Source: Candidatus Nanohalarchaeota archaeon
Lineage (GTDB): Archaea > EX4484-52 > B79-G9
Assembly: GCA_003660865.1 (NCBI GenBank)
Contig: QMVA01000075.1
Location: 1-6,743, forward strand
Direction of reading: 5' to 3'
DNA: 6,743 nucleotides
Shown here: positions 6,711 to 6,743 of the stretch, piece after piece
Layout: every line of letters starts with the position of its first letter
Numbering within the stretch: the stretch's first letter is position 1
The notes under the pieces: model-generated
The model's database searches: none
Told to the model about the DNA's origin: nothing
Seen by the model: the letters and a program-made list of their open reading frames with translations, nothing else
Program-made: the position numbers and the translations under genes

Positions 6711-6732
6711 CCGCCACTCAATAGAGTGGCGG
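6711..6732. repeat. Hairpin 2: perfect 9-bp stem, AATA loop
   Basis: CCGCCACTC (6711-6719) pairs with GAGTGGCGG (6724-6732) around AATA (6720-6723). Compared with hairpin 1, stem positions 6 and 7 change from GG to AC and the opposite strand changes to match, so pairing is kept. Outer arms AAAGATT (6697-6703) and AATCTTT (6733-6739) extend it, and CGC (6694-6696) with GCG (6741-6743) adds three more pairs across a bulged A6740. Confidence 0.85.
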
Positions 6733-6743
6733 AATCTTTAGCG

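Larger units (their letters stand above)
6588..6743. other. Non-coding, structure-rich tail downstream of DP2
   Basis: I see no credible gene and no tRNA or rRNA signature here. The segment holds two hairpins of the same design (6630-6651 and 6711-6732), a 10-bp inverted repeat enclosing the first one (6621-6630 with 6684-6693), a second arm pair around the other (6697-6703 with 6733-6739), and a short direct repeat CATGCTC at 6652-6658 and 6660-6666. It could be a structured RNA, an intergenic repeat family, or the edge of a mobile or replication element. The last arm ends on the final base of the window, so the element may continue. Confidence 0.5.

Noticed and set aside
6621..6743. A CRISPR array or integron attC site
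   Set aside because: The two hairpin units differ in sequence and flanks and there is no series of equal spacers. The arms lack the GTTRRRY-type core expected of attC.

Overview
The window looks archaeal over most of its length. Its largest gene encodes the large subunit (DP2) of the D-family replicative DNA polymerase, an enzyme found only in archaea. Start signals fit too: a GGTGA Shine-Dalgarno before DP2, a TATA-like element in the divergent promoter, and one gene that appears to be leaderless. The lineage cannot be fixed from sequence alone; a euryarchaeal or DPANN-type archaeon is the most I would say.

Layout. (1) Bases 1-1662, plus strand: the C-terminal 553 residues of a DUF262/DUF1524 protein of the GmrSD-like, HNH-nuclease type, cut off by the left edge. 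(2) A 43-base convergent gap holding a small hairpin. (3) Bases 1706-2776, minus strand: a two-gene operon whose first gene encodes a cytoplasmic coiled-coil protein and whose second encodes a Yip1-like multi-pass membrane protein. (4) A divergent intergenic promoter at about 2777-2844 with one TATA-like core that could serve both directions. (5) Bases 2845-6549, plus strand: DP2, about 1234 residues, intact, without an intein, with an unusual Asn/Thr-rich insertion. (6) Bases 6550-6743: no gene, but dense inverted repeats, including two hairpins of identical design whose stems differ by compensatory changes.

Two compositional facts frame the region. From about 1.7 to 6.5 kb the plus strand is very rich in A and C whichever way the genes run: DP2 codons end in A/C, the minus-strand codons end in G/T. 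The DUF262 gene does not share this and prefers A/T-ending codons. The change falls inside the 43-base gap. This suggests horizontal acquisition of the nuclease gene or a chimeric join. The A/C richness also produces long spurious open frames, because every stop codon begins with T.

Functionally, DP2 is a replication housekeeping gene. The coiled-coil/Yip1 pair probably acts at the membrane in an unknown role, and the DUF262/DUF1524 fragment is probably a defence nuclease. No complete new system can be demonstrated. The most interesting unexplained element is the structured tail downstream of DP2.
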